NCBI GenBank assembly: GCA_023261605.1
Contig: JAHFOP010000017.1
Coordinates: 896 to 16,528, forward strand
Source of the DNA: Candidatus Moraniibacteriota bacterium
Lineage (GTDB): Bacteria; Patescibacteriota; Minisyncoccia; Moranbacterales; UBA2206
Direction of reading: 5' to 3'
Length of the DNA stretch: 15,633 bases
This document shows, in pieces, positions 6,721-13,634 of the stretch (the first letter of the stretch is position 1; each line of letters begins with the position of its first letter). Under the pieces are notes generated by a model, which saw only the letters and a program-made list of their open reading frames with translations, made no database searches and was not told the DNA's origin. A program made the position numbers and the translations under genes.

Positions 6721-8229
6721 CTATTTCCCATTCTGATACACTTCCTTAAACTCTTTAATCGCTTTTTCGAGAACTGTTACCACTTCTTCCGACAATTCTT
6801 TCTTTTCGGCAATCAGTTCCAGCACTGCTTTCCCACCGCTTTTCATATATTTCTGAAAATCATTTTCCCAAGCCTTCACTTTTTCCACATCAATATCATC
6901 TATGAAGCCATTGGTTAGCGCATACAAAACTGCCACTTGTTGCGCCATCGGCATTGGCTCATATTGATCCTGCTTCAAAATTTCCACCGTTCGACGTCCT
7001 CGCTCAATTTGTCTTCTCGTGTTTTCATCCAAGTCTGATCCAAATTGCGCGAAAGCTTCGAGTTCGCGGAACTGTGCCAAATCAAGTCGCAATTTTCCAG
7101 CCACTTTTTTCATAGCTTTCGTCTGAGCCGCTGAGCCCACACGTGAAACAGAAAGACCCACATTCAACGCAGGGCGGATGCCTTTATAGAAAAGATCTGT
7201 TTCCAAATAAATTTGTCCGTCAGTGATAGAAATGACATTAGTTGGAATGTAGGCTGACACATCGCCCGCCTGTGTTTCAATGATTGGCAAAGCTGTAATC
7301 GATCCGCCACCGAAATCATCGTTTAAACGGGCTGATCTTTCCAAAAGTCTGGAATGCAAATAGAAAATGTCCCCTGGGTAGGCTTCGCGTCCTGGTGGGC
7401 GGCGTAGAATCAAAGAAATCTGGCGATAGGCCCAAGCATGTTTCGAGAGATCATCATGAATAATGAGCACATCTTTCCCTTTGCTCATGAAATATTCCGC
7501 CATGGCTGTTCCAGCATATGGCGCAATGAAAGACAAAGCTGCTGGATCAGATGCTCCCGCCACAACCACAATGGTGTGTTCCATGGCCCCGTGTTTTTCC
7601 AACTCCGCGACGATTCTGGAAACTTTGGACTCCTTTTGTCCGATAGCTACATAGACACAAATCAAGTCTTCGCCTTTTTGATTGATGATCGCATCAATCG
7701 CCACGGCCGTTTTTCCGGTTTGCCTGTCTCCAATGATGAGTTCACGTTGTCCGCGTCCTACTGGAATGACCGCGTCAATCGCTTTGATCCCGGTTTGCAC
7801 TGGCACGCTGACTGATTTTCGCGTGATGACTCCTGGGGCCACTTTTTCTACTGGATAGTATGTGTCGGAAGTGATTTCGCCTTTGCCATCAATGGCTTCG
7901 CCCAATGGATTGACCACACGACCAATCATCATGTCACCCACTGGCACGGACAAAATGCGACCAGTCGATTTCACGCTGTCGCCTTCCTTGATGCCTTCAT
8001 ATTTCCCCAAAATCATGGCCCCCACTGCGCCTTCTTCCAAATTCAAGGCTACACCATAGACGCCACCGGGGAATTCCAACATTTCCGAAGCCATGGCATC
8101 GGACAATCCCGAAATCTTGGCCACGCCGTCTCCCACTTCCACCACAGTTCCCACTTTCTCCGTGGTCGCCACCGCTTCAAAATTTTCAATTTGTTTCTTC
8201 AGCTGCTCAATGATGTAATCTTTGCTCAT
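6721..8229 (-). CDS. atpA: ATP synthase alpha subunit
   Basis: 502-residue regulatory nucleotide-binding subunit of F1, of ordinary length. The N-terminal crown domain (about 25-95) is followed by the nucleotide-binding domain with P-loop GDRQTGKT (167-174, Lys173), VLIIHDDLSKHAWAYRQISLI-type Walker B region (about 254-274) and the arginine finger in SVSRVGSAAQ (Arg363). A C-terminal helical domain completes it. It starts 17 bases after atpH. Nothing is missing or truncated. Confidence 0.98.
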   Translation of the reverse strand: MSKDYIIEQLKKQIENFEAVATTEKVGTVVEVGDGVAKISGLSDAMASEMLEFPGGVYGVALNLEEGAVGAMILGKYEGIKEGDSVKSTGRILSVPVGDMMIGRVVNPLGEAIDGKGEITSDTYYPVEKVAPGVITRKSVSVPVQTGIKAIDAVIPVGRGQRELIIGDRQTGKTAVAIDAIINQKGEDLICVYVAIGQKESKVSRIVAELEKHGAMEHTIVVVAGASDPAALSFIAPYAGTAMAEYFMSKGKDVLIIHDDLSKHAWAYRQISLILRRPPGREAYPGDIFYLHSRLLERSARLNDDFGGGSITALPIIETQAGDVSAYIPTNVISITDGQIYLETDLFYKGIRPALNVGLSVSRVGSAAQTKAMKKVAGKLRLDLAQFRELEAFAQFGSDLDENTRRQIERGRRTVEILKQDQYEPMPMAQQVAVLYALTNGFIDDIDVEKVKAWENDFQKYMKSGGKAVLELIAEKKELSEEVVTVLEKAIKEFKEVYQNGK

Positions 8230-8246
8230 AAGTTAAGTAATATTTA

Positions 8247-8648
8247 TTATCTTATTAAAACTGCTTTTAAATCACTGATTTTTCTAATCACACTTGCGTC
8301 CATCATCTCATCCCCTACCTGCAAAATTATTCCGCCCTTGATTTCTTTTTTCACAACATTTTTCAAAATCACTTTTTTAGCCTCATATTTCTTAGCTACA
8401 AATTTTTCCACTTCTTTCAAACTTTTCTCATCCAATTTACTGGCACTCGTCACTGTCGCCTCTACAATTCCATTCTTCGCATCATGAATAGCTGAAAATT
8501 TTTCCATAATCTTGCCCGCCAATTTCAGCTGGTTATTCTTTTTGAGCACCTTGAAAAAATTCGCCACAAAACCATCAATTTCCGATTGAGTCTTCTCTCT
8601 CGTCACCTCATAAAGCGACTTAGCATATTGTGTGGCTGTAATTTTCAT
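8247..8648 (-). CDS. atpH: ATP synthase delta subunit (short form)
   Basis: 133 residues; bacterial delta subunits usually have about 175-180. The start, TATQYAKSLYEV, matches the family N-terminus (x-x-x-YAxALxxxA). The C-terminal part, GGIILQVGDEMMDASVIRKISDLKAVL, matches the conserved end of OSCP/delta. The shortening falls in the N-terminal helical bundle, which normally binds the top of the alpha subunits. Delta links F1 to the b-subunit stator. It follows atpF by a single base, consistent with coupled translation. Confidence 0.9.
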   Translation of the reverse strand: MKITATQYAKSLYEVTREKTQSEIDGFVANFFKVLKKNNQLKLAGKIMEKFSAIHDAKNGIVEATVTSASKLDEKSLKEVEKFVAKKYEAKKVILKNVVKKEIKGGIILQVGDEMMDASVIRKISDLKAVLIR

Positions 8649-8649
8649 A

Positions 8650-9135
8650 TTACTTAATTGCCTTCTTTATTAACTCGCTATCCTTGTTTGCATCTAATTT
8701 TTCATCAATGATTTTTTCCGTCGCCACCATCACCAGATTCGCAATCTCCGCTTTGGCTTCGGCTAAAATCTTGTTCTTTTCTTGTTCAATTTGCTTTTGC
8801 GCTGCCTCCACCATTCTTTGCGTCTGGTCCTTGGCAGTGATGACAATTTCTTCCGCTTGTTTCATCGCCGCATCTTCTGAACGTTTCATAATCTCTTTGG
8901 CTTCTTTTTTGGCTTCATCCAAAATTCCTTTTTCTTTGGCCGCAATTTCTTCCAACTTTTTGCCACTCGCCTCTGCGTCTTTCATGCCTTTTTCAATTTT
9001 TTTCGTCCGCTCATCCAACATTCTGAGGACTGGTCCATAAGCAAATTTATACAACACGAAAAGCAAAATCAAAAAGTTGATGACCTGCGCGATTAAAAGT
9101 TTAACATTAATGCCTAGGCTGTTCAGAAGTTCCAT
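8650..9135 (-). CDS. atpF: ATP synthase b subunit
   Basis: 161-residue peripheral stalk subunit. One N-terminal membrane helix (about 12-31) is followed by FAYGPVLRMLDERTKKIEKGMKDA-type sequence (about 32-55) and a long charged coiled coil rich in Ala, Glu and Lys to the C-terminus. It acts as a dimer that holds F1 to the a subunit. It follows atpE after a 67-base gap containing a hairpin, and it abuts atpH. Confidence 0.95.
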   Translation of the reverse strand: MELLNSLGINVKLLIAQVINFLILLFVLYKFAYGPVLRMLDERTKKIEKGMKDAEASGKKLEEIAAKEKGILDEAKKEAKEIMKRSEDAAMKQAEEIVITAKDQTQRMVEAAQKQIEQEKNKILAEAKAEIANLVMVATEKIIDEKLDANKDSELIKKAIK

Positions 9136-9170
9136 ATAGTTAATTTTAATTTATCTTTAGTTACCAATTC

Positions 9171-9193
9171 TAGCTCCGAAATAATCGGAGCTA
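9171..9193. promoter_or_regulatory. Hairpin between atpE and atpF
   Basis: TAGCTCCGA (9171-9179) and TCGGAGCTA (9185-9193) make a perfect 9-pair stem with a 5-base loop. It lies 9 bases after the atpE stop. No T-run follows on the minus strand, so it is unlikely to be a full terminator. A role in mRNA processing or in protecting the atpE message from 3' decay is plausible, because atpE must be made in excess. Confidence 0.5.
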
Positions 9194-9202
9194 TTTCGAA
9201 AA

Positions 9203-9451
9203 CTAAATGAACTTAATGATGAGTGACATAACCAAGGCATAAATCGCCACCGCTTCCGCGAAAGCAATCGCCAAAATCATGTTGGCCTGAATCTTCGGAG
9301 TCGCTTCCGGATTTCGTCCAATTGATTCCATGGCTTTCGACGCCAAGATTCCAATACCAATTCCGGGGCCAATCGCACCGAAGCCGATTGCAATTGCGGC
9401 TGCGATGTTTTTTGATGCTTCCAGATCCATAACATTTATTGCTTGCATCAT
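9203..9451 (-). CDS. atpE: ATP synthase c subunit (proteolipid)
   Basis: 82-residue hairpin of two membrane helices forming the rotor ring. Helix 1 (about 16-40) has the Gly/Ala-rich GAIGPGIGIGI pattern, the polar loop contains RNPE (46-49), and helix 2 carries the ion-binding Glu66 in AFAEAVAIYALV. Known Na+-binding c subunits have a Gln in helix 1 and E-S-T in helix 2; here these positions read Ile and E-A-V, so H+ coupling is expected. Two ATGs in tandem start the gene; 9451 gives the first. An AGAGAGAAAG purine stretch just upstream is the clearest Shine-Dalgarno-like sequence in the operon, placed inside a hairpin. Confidence 0.97.
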   Translation of the reverse strand: MMQAINVMDLEASKNIAAAIAIGFGAIGPGIGIGILASKAMESIGRNPEATPKIQANMILAIAFAEAVAIYALVMSLIIKFI

Positions 9452-9480
9452 TTCTGCTTTCTCTCTTTTGGGAGCAGAAA
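9451..9480. promoter_or_regulatory. Hairpin over the atpE ribosome-binding site
   Basis: TTTCTGCT (9451-9458) and AGCAGAAA (9473-9480) form a perfect 8-pair stem on the atpE transcript. The purine-rich AGAGAGAAAG lies partly in the loop, and the stem reaches the first base of the AUG. This could control or enhance atpE translation relative to its neighbours. Confidence 0.45.
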
Positions 9481-9510
9481 TAGTGCCTGCGTTAAAAAAA
9501 TTAATTAACT

Positions 9511-10263
9511 TTAATGATCATGCGCTGTGACTGCCATTTTCAGGAAAACCAGAGTGAGCATGGCAAAAACCAAAGCCTGCACAAATCCAACAAAAACTTC
9601 CAAAAACAAAAATGGCAATGGAACAAAATATGGCACGAGGTTCAGCATCACAATCAAAAGCACTTCACCGGCAAAAACATTCCCGAACAAACGAAAGGAG
9701 AAAGAAATAATTTTAGCCACCTCACTAATGAGCTCCAGAATTCCCACGAATGTTCCAATGAAATAGGGTTTCTTGAACGGATTGATCAAGAACTTTTTCC
9801 CATATCGAACAAGACCAATGGCAGAAATTCCCATAAAATTAGCCGCGAAAACGGCAATCAATGATAATGCCAGAGTTGTGTTGAGATCAGCCGAACCACT
9901 GCGGATGAATGGCAAAAGGATTGTTTTCCCATGTTCCACTTCGTGAATGCCAACCGTTCCCGCTCCCGGAAGAAGTCCCATCCAATTAGAAATGATGATG
10001 AAAATGAAAATTGTCATCACCAAGGGAAAAAATTGTCGTGTTTCTTTTTTGTCTTGCGTCACGCTATGCACCAATTCAAAAAAATATTCAATGATGGCTT
10101 CGAACAAATTTTGAAAACCTCTCGGAATAAGCTTGGTATTACGCCGCACAAAAAAAGAAATGCCAATGATGATGGCGCTTGTGACGAGAGTCATCAGGAG
10201 CGAATTGGTGAACGGAAAGCTTCCGAGATGGAAAATCGTTTCCGGCACGAGAGAAATATCCAT
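9511..10263 (-). CDS. atpB: ATP synthase a subunit
   Basis: 250-residue membrane subunit that forms the ion half-channels next to the c ring. The essential Arg191 sits in ISFSFRLFGNVFAGE, with Glu200 after it, and the last helix has GFVQALVFAMLTLVFL (Gln229). The SADLNTTLALSL segment (124-135) is also typical. Five or six membrane helices are evident. The start ATG overlaps the atpZ stop by one base (TAATG), which supports both the start and translational coupling. Confidence 0.97.
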   Translation of the reverse strand: MDISLVPETIFHLGSFPFTNSLLMTLVTSAIIIGISFFVRRNTKLIPRGFQNLFEAIIEYFFELVHSVTQDKKETRQFFPLVMTIFIFIIISNWMGLLPGAGTVGIHEVEHGKTILLPFIRSGSADLNTTLALSLIAVFAANFMGISAIGLVRYGKKFLINPFKKPYFIGTFVGILELISEVAKIISFSFRLFGNVFAGEVLLIVMLNLVPYFVPLPFLFLEVFVGFVQALVFAMLTLVFLKMAVTAHDH

Positions 10264-10526
10264 TATTTTTGATCCATTATATCGATTGTTTTTTTATACA
10301 CCATGTACGAGGACAGGATGATGGCCGCCACTACGCCAATCAAAAGCAAAAGCGGTGAAGTGCCCAACTTCTTGTCCAGGAATCGGCCACCAAGCGTCAA
10401 CGCGACGAGTGGAATGGCAATCAGATAACCCAATTCCCAGGCCAACGCCATAACGGAAAAAGTCTTTTGCGTTTCGTTTTTAACTGCATCTTTCCGCTCG
10501 TCATTTTTTTCCGTGCCATTTTCCAT
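10263..10526 (-). CDS. atpZ: AtpZ/AtpI-family ATP synthase assembly protein
   Basis: 87-residue protein with a charged N-terminus (1-22) and two membrane helices (about 26-48 and 57-78). The pattern AWELGYLIAIPLVALTLGGRFLD followed by KLGTSPLLLLIGVVAAI, spanning about 29-70, fits the two-helix AtpZ family (ATPase_gene1). Members precede atpB in many operons and are linked to c-ring assembly or to ion/Mg2+ transport with AtpI. It is the first gene of the atp operon and overlaps atpB by one base. No Shine-Dalgarno sequence is evident upstream. Confidence 0.85.
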   Translation of the reverse strand: MENGTEKNDERKDAVKNETQKTFSVMALAWELGYLIAIPLVALTLGGRFLDKKLGTSPLLLLIGVVAAIILSSYMVYKKTIDIMDQK

Positions 10527-10573
10527 TATTTTATTTTTAACACAGCTAAAAACGCTTCACTAGCACACAATCA

Positions 10574-10602
10574 ATTGTCTAACAAAAGTAAAAAAAAGTC
10601 AA
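10574..10602 (-). promoter_or_regulatory. Putative sigma70 promoter of the atp operon
   Basis: On the minus strand TTGACT (10602-10597; 5 of 6 matches) and GACAAT (10579-10574; 4 of 6) are 17 bases apart. The spacer begins with a T-run, as in the promoter near 2740. The start would be near 10567, about 40 bases before atpZ. ACAATCAATTGT (10567-10578), a short palindrome, overlaps the -10 and could bind a regulator. The 94-base gap after tatD has no strong terminator. Confidence 0.55.
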
Positions 10603-10620
10603 TAATTGAAAAATTTTTCT

Positions 10621-11487
10621 CTAAAAACGGAAGAATTCGACTGCATTTTGAGAAGTGATTTTATCCACTTTTTCGGCTGAAATGCTCTTAATTTCAGCAA
10701 TCCTATCGCGCACATAGACTACATACGCCGGCTCGTTCCGCTCGCCTCGGCGCGGCACCGGCGCGAGGTACGGACAGTCCGTTTCGAGCATAATCTTTTC
10801 CAAAGGAATGATTTTCACAACTTCCAAAATTTCCGCGCTCGGTTTGGCATAAGTCAGATTGCCATTGAAAGAAAAAAAGATATTTTCGCGTGTCATTACT
10901 TTCTCGGCAAAATCCAGTCGCCCACCAAAACTATGAAAGACAACTCGTGGGAGTTCAACTCCCATAAGGGGAGTTGAACTCCCATTTCCAAAATATTTCT
11001 CCAAAATTTCCAACACATCCTCATATGCCTCGCCCTTCTCCCGATATTTCTCCCCCGATTCCGCCCGTTCGCCACGGCAATGAATGACCACCGGCAACTT
11101 CAGTTTTTTAGCTAGTTCCAATTGATAGATAAATCCTTCTTTTTGAAATTCTTTTTGCGCTAGTGTAATTTCTTCACCATTATGCGAATGATATTCCAAA
11201 CCAATCTCCCCGATGGCCACCACCTTTTCTGAACGCGCCAGTTCTTCCAGTTTCTGCTTATGCGTTTCGTCCCATTGCATATGCCGCATAAAATATTCCG
11301 GATGCAATCCGACCACTGCAAAAATATTGTCATATTCATTTGCAAGTTTAACCGCTCGCTCGCTACTTCCTAGTCCTGCGCCGACTGTTATAATCTTTTC
11401 CACGTCACCAGAAAAAGCCCGACGAATCACTTCTTCGCGGTCATTGTCAAATTGGTAATCATCGATGTGAGCGTGAGTGTCGATCAT
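10621..11487 (-). CDS. tatD: TatD-family metal-dependent deoxyribonuclease
   Basis: 288-residue TIM-barrel hydrolase with all metal ligands of the TatD/YcfH family: His5-Ala-His7, Glu94 in IGEIGLEY, His136 in PVVIHCRG, His185 in VVFHSFGGR and Asp237 in LETDCPYLAP. VVGLHPE (58-64) is also typical. TatD proteins are 3'-5' exonucleases or endonucleases in DNA repair and degradation; metG-tatD adjacency is common in bacteria. The start overlaps the metG stop (ATGA). A loop between residues 168 and 181, just before the strand with His185, is an extra segment encoded by a double palindrome. Confidence 0.93.
   Translation of the reverse strand: MIDTHAHIDDYQFDNDREEVIRRAFSGDVEKIITVGAGLGSSERAVKLANEYDNIFAVVGLHPEYFMRHMQWDETHKQKLEELARSEKVVAIGEIGLEYHSHNGEEITLAQKEFQKEGFIYQLELAKKLKLPVVIHCRGERAESGEKYREKGEAYEDVLEILEKYFGNGSSTPLMGVELPRVVFHSFGGRLDFAEKVMTRENIFFSFNGNLTYAKPSAEILEVVKIIPLEKIMLETDCPYLAPVPRRGERNEPAYVVYVRDRIAEIKSISAEKVDKITSQNAVEFFRF
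10948..10984. repeat. Double-palindrome insert in tatD
   Basis: A 16-base inverted repeat (10948-10963 and 10969-10984) has a 5-base spacer. Each arm is itself nearly palindromic: GGGAGTTCAACTCCC and GGGAGTTGAACTCCC, with 7-base half-arms around one central base. The element keeps the frame and encodes about 13 residues of a surface loop. Confidence 0.8.
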
Positions 11488-12905
11488 TGTTTTGTCCTCA
11501 AAAACAACGGCTCAACTTTTTTCGTTTCCAGAGCTGTTTTTATTTTAGAGGAAGTGTCGGGCATAAAAGGTGCAATTAATTCAGCAATCAAATTTAAATC
11601 TATTAGAAGCTTTTGCATCACTTTTTCAAATTCCGCCTGATTATTTTTCACCAACTCCCATGGTTTATTGTCTCCAATAAATTTATTGTCCTCATTTATT
11701 ATTTTCCATATATATTCCAGTGCTTGCCCCAATTCCAATTGTTCAAGCAGTTTGCCGAAGGTTGAACCTTCGGATTCCGAAGGTTCAACCTTCGGAGCAT
11801 GTAAAATGTTTTCAGCTAGCTTAACGATTCTAGAAACTAAATTTCCGATTCCATTCGCCAGATCAGCGTTATATTTTTCTGTCAATTTCTCCCAAGTAAT
11901 ATCGAAATCCTCACCGAAATTTGCTCCAGCTAAAAGCAGATATCGCGTCGCATCCACTCCGAATTTTTCTACCATCTCAAGTGGCGAAATTACATTTCCG
12001 ATAGACTTGCTCATCTTTTGCCCATCAACCGTGATGAACCCATTTACAAAAACTTGTTTGGAATTTGGCACTCCTGCGGACATTAGCATTGCTTGCCACA
12101 TGGCTGATTGCTGACGCAGATTATCTTTGCCGCACACTTGATACCCAGGCCAAAATTTTTCAAAATCTCCATTTTCGTTGGGCCATCCAAGTGCAGAAAT
12201 GTAATTCACCAGAGCATCAAACCAAACATACATTACATGTTTCTCGTCATTCGGTACTGGCACGCCCCATGGCATCTTAGTCGCTAAACGTGAAATACTA
12301 AAATCTTCGAGACCTCGCTCGACAAAACTCTTAATTTCATTGAATCTTTTCTTTGGTAAAACAAAATCAGGATTTTTTTCATACAGCGCCAAAAGTTTTT
12401 CTTGATAAGCACTAAACTTGAAAAAATAATTTTCTTCTTCAATCAGTTCCAATTCCGCATTGGGATGAAGCGGACATTTCCCATCTATCAGCTCTGATTC
12501 AGTCTTTTCCAATTCACACCCCACACAATATTTCACACTATAATTTTTTTTGTATATGTCACCACTCTTTTCACAACGCTTCCAAAATTCTTGTGCAGCT
12601 ATCACGTGATGTGCGTCAGTGGTACGAATGAAACTATCATAACTCAGGTTTAAGGCAGTTTTCAATTTATCAAACTCTGGCGCTTTCTGGTCACAATATG
12701 CTTGTGGAGAAATTCCCAACTCTTCAGCCTTTCTCAAAATTTTAAGCCCATGCTCATCCACGCCTGTATTGAAAAACACTTCGTCCCCTTTTTCTCTATG
12801 GTACCGCGCTAAAACATCTGCTTCTACAATTTCCTTGGCAAAACCAATATGCGGATCAGCATTAACGTACGGCAAGGTCGTGGTGATGTAAAATTTATTT
12901 TTCAT
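11484..12905 (-). CDS. metG: Methionyl-tRNA synthetase
   Basis: 473-residue class I enzyme that charges tRNA-Met. The N-terminal TTTLPYVNADPHIGF holds the HIGH-type motif as HIGF (19-22). A single zinc knuckle is formed by Cys127, Cys130, Cys144 and His147. KMSKS is intact at 297-301 (GQKMSKSIGN). The anticodon-binding helical domain follows to the end, with DNKPWELVKN near 420. The C-terminal tRNA-binding domain seen in some MetRS is absent. Where many MetRS have GKD..RFH, this one has GKDNLRQQS (260-267). An extra loop at 371-384 is encoded by a double palindrome. The gene lies 6 bases after rsmI and overlaps tatD. Confidence 0.96.
   Translation of the reverse strand: MKNKFYITTTLPYVNADPHIGFAKEIVEADVLARYHREKGDEVFFNTGVDEHGLKILRKAEELGISPQAYCDQKAPEFDKLKTALNLSYDSFIRTTDAHHVIAAQEFWKRCEKSGDIYKKNYSVKYCVGCELEKTESELIDGKCPLHPNAELELIEEENYFFKFSAYQEKLLALYEKNPDFVLPKKRFNEIKSFVERGLEDFSISRLATKMPWGVPVPNDEKHVMYVWFDALVNYISALGWPNENGDFEKFWPGYQVCGKDNLRQQSAMWQAMLMSAGVPNSKQVFVNGFITVDGQKMSKSIGNVISPLEMVEKFGVDATRYLLLAGANFGEDFDITWEKLTEKYNADLANGIGNLVSRIVKLAENILHAPKVEPSESEGSTFGKLLEQLELGQALEYIWKIINEDNKFIGDNKPWELVKNNQAEFEKVMQKLLIDLNLIAELIAPFMPDTSSKIKTALETKKVEPLFLRTKQ
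11755..11795. repeat. Double-palindrome insert in metG
   Basis: CCGAAGGTTGAACCTTCGG (11755-11773) is followed after 3 bases by its reverse complement, CCGAAGGTTCAACCTTCGG (11777-11795). Each 19-base arm is a palindrome around one central base. It encodes PKVEPSESEGSTF (371-383) in frame, in a loop of the anticodon-binding domain. The core GTTSAAC and the two-arm layout match the tatD element. Confidence 0.85.
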
Positions 12906-12911
12906 AATTTT

Positions 12912-13625
12912 CTAATATGTAATAATTACAATTTCTCCCTTCACTTTCCCCGGATTATTTTCAAAATATTCCAATACTTCCTTCACATTACCTCGTACAA
13001 TTTCTTCAAACATCTTCGTTAATTCGCGTCCAAGAATCACATTTTTGTCTGGTGCCAAAGTTTTCAAAAGTTCCAAATTTTTCATCAGGCGATGCGGAGA
13101 TTCCAGATAGAACACCGGAAAATTGAAAGCTGTCACTTCCTTGAAAAAAGTTTCCCGACCTTTTTTATGTGGCGGAAAACCCAAAAATACAAACCGAGTC
13201 AAATCAATTCCGGACACACTCACAAGTGTCGCAAGCGAAGATGCACCCGGCACTGGTATAGTCACGATTCCCTCTTCCACTGCCACAGCCACTAGCTGAT
13301 TGCCAGGGTCAGATATGCCAGGCGTGCCAGCGTCAGTGATGAGTGCGATGCTTTTTCCACTTTGCAGTTCTGCAATGATCCGTTCGGTTTTTGGTACGGG
13401 TTTGGTTGCACCACCACTGCGAACATTTTGATAGAAAGACATTGTGGGCGTGGAGACGCCATAGTGTTCTAAGAGTTTGCGACTGGTCCTTGTGTCTTCA
13501 CACACAATTAAATCAACCTTTTGCAAAGTTTCCACCGCTCGATATGTGATGTCGCTTAAATTGCCAATGGGAGTAGCGACAATATATAATATTCCGTCCT
13601 CCATATTTTTATCCATATCTTCCAC
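12912..13625 (-). CDS. rsmI: 16S rRNA (cytidine-1402-2'-O)-methyltransferase
   Basis: 237-residue tetrapyrrole-methylase-fold enzyme that methylates the ribose of C1402 in the ribosomal decoding site using S-adenosylmethionine. Signature motifs are LYIVATPIGNLSDITYRA (13-30), CEDTRTSRKLL (42-52), ALITDAGTPGISDPG (94-108) and PVPGASS (124-130). At 237 residues it lacks the extra C-terminal domain of the longer E. coli protein. The start is uncertain: the first codon here is GTG at 13625, with ATGs in frame at 13616 and 13604; family members usually begin close to the GILYIVATPIGNL motif, so either downstream ATG is possible. It follows the AI-2E-like gene by 9 bases. Confidence 0.94.
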   Translation of the reverse strand: MEDMDKNMEDGILYIVATPIGNLSDITYRAVETLQKVDLIVCEDTRTSRKLLEHYGVSTPTMSFYQNVRSGGATKPVPKTERIIAELQSGKSIALITDAGTPGISDPGNQLVAVAVEEGIVTIPVPGASSLATLVSVSGIDLTRFVFLGFPPHKKGRETFFKEVTAFNFPVFYLESPHRLMKNLELLKTLAPDKNVILGRELTKMFEEIVRGNVKEVLEYFENNPGKVKGEIVIITY

Positions 13626-13634
13626 TTTACCAAC

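Noticed and set aside
9203..9451. Na+-specific c subunit
   Set aside because: The Gln in helix 1 and the Ser-Thr after the ion-binding Glu are absent (Ile and Ala-Val instead), which points to H+.
10603..10623. Terminator after tatD
   Set aside because: Only A/T-only short palindromes are present; the nearby T-run is better explained as part of the atp promoter spacer.
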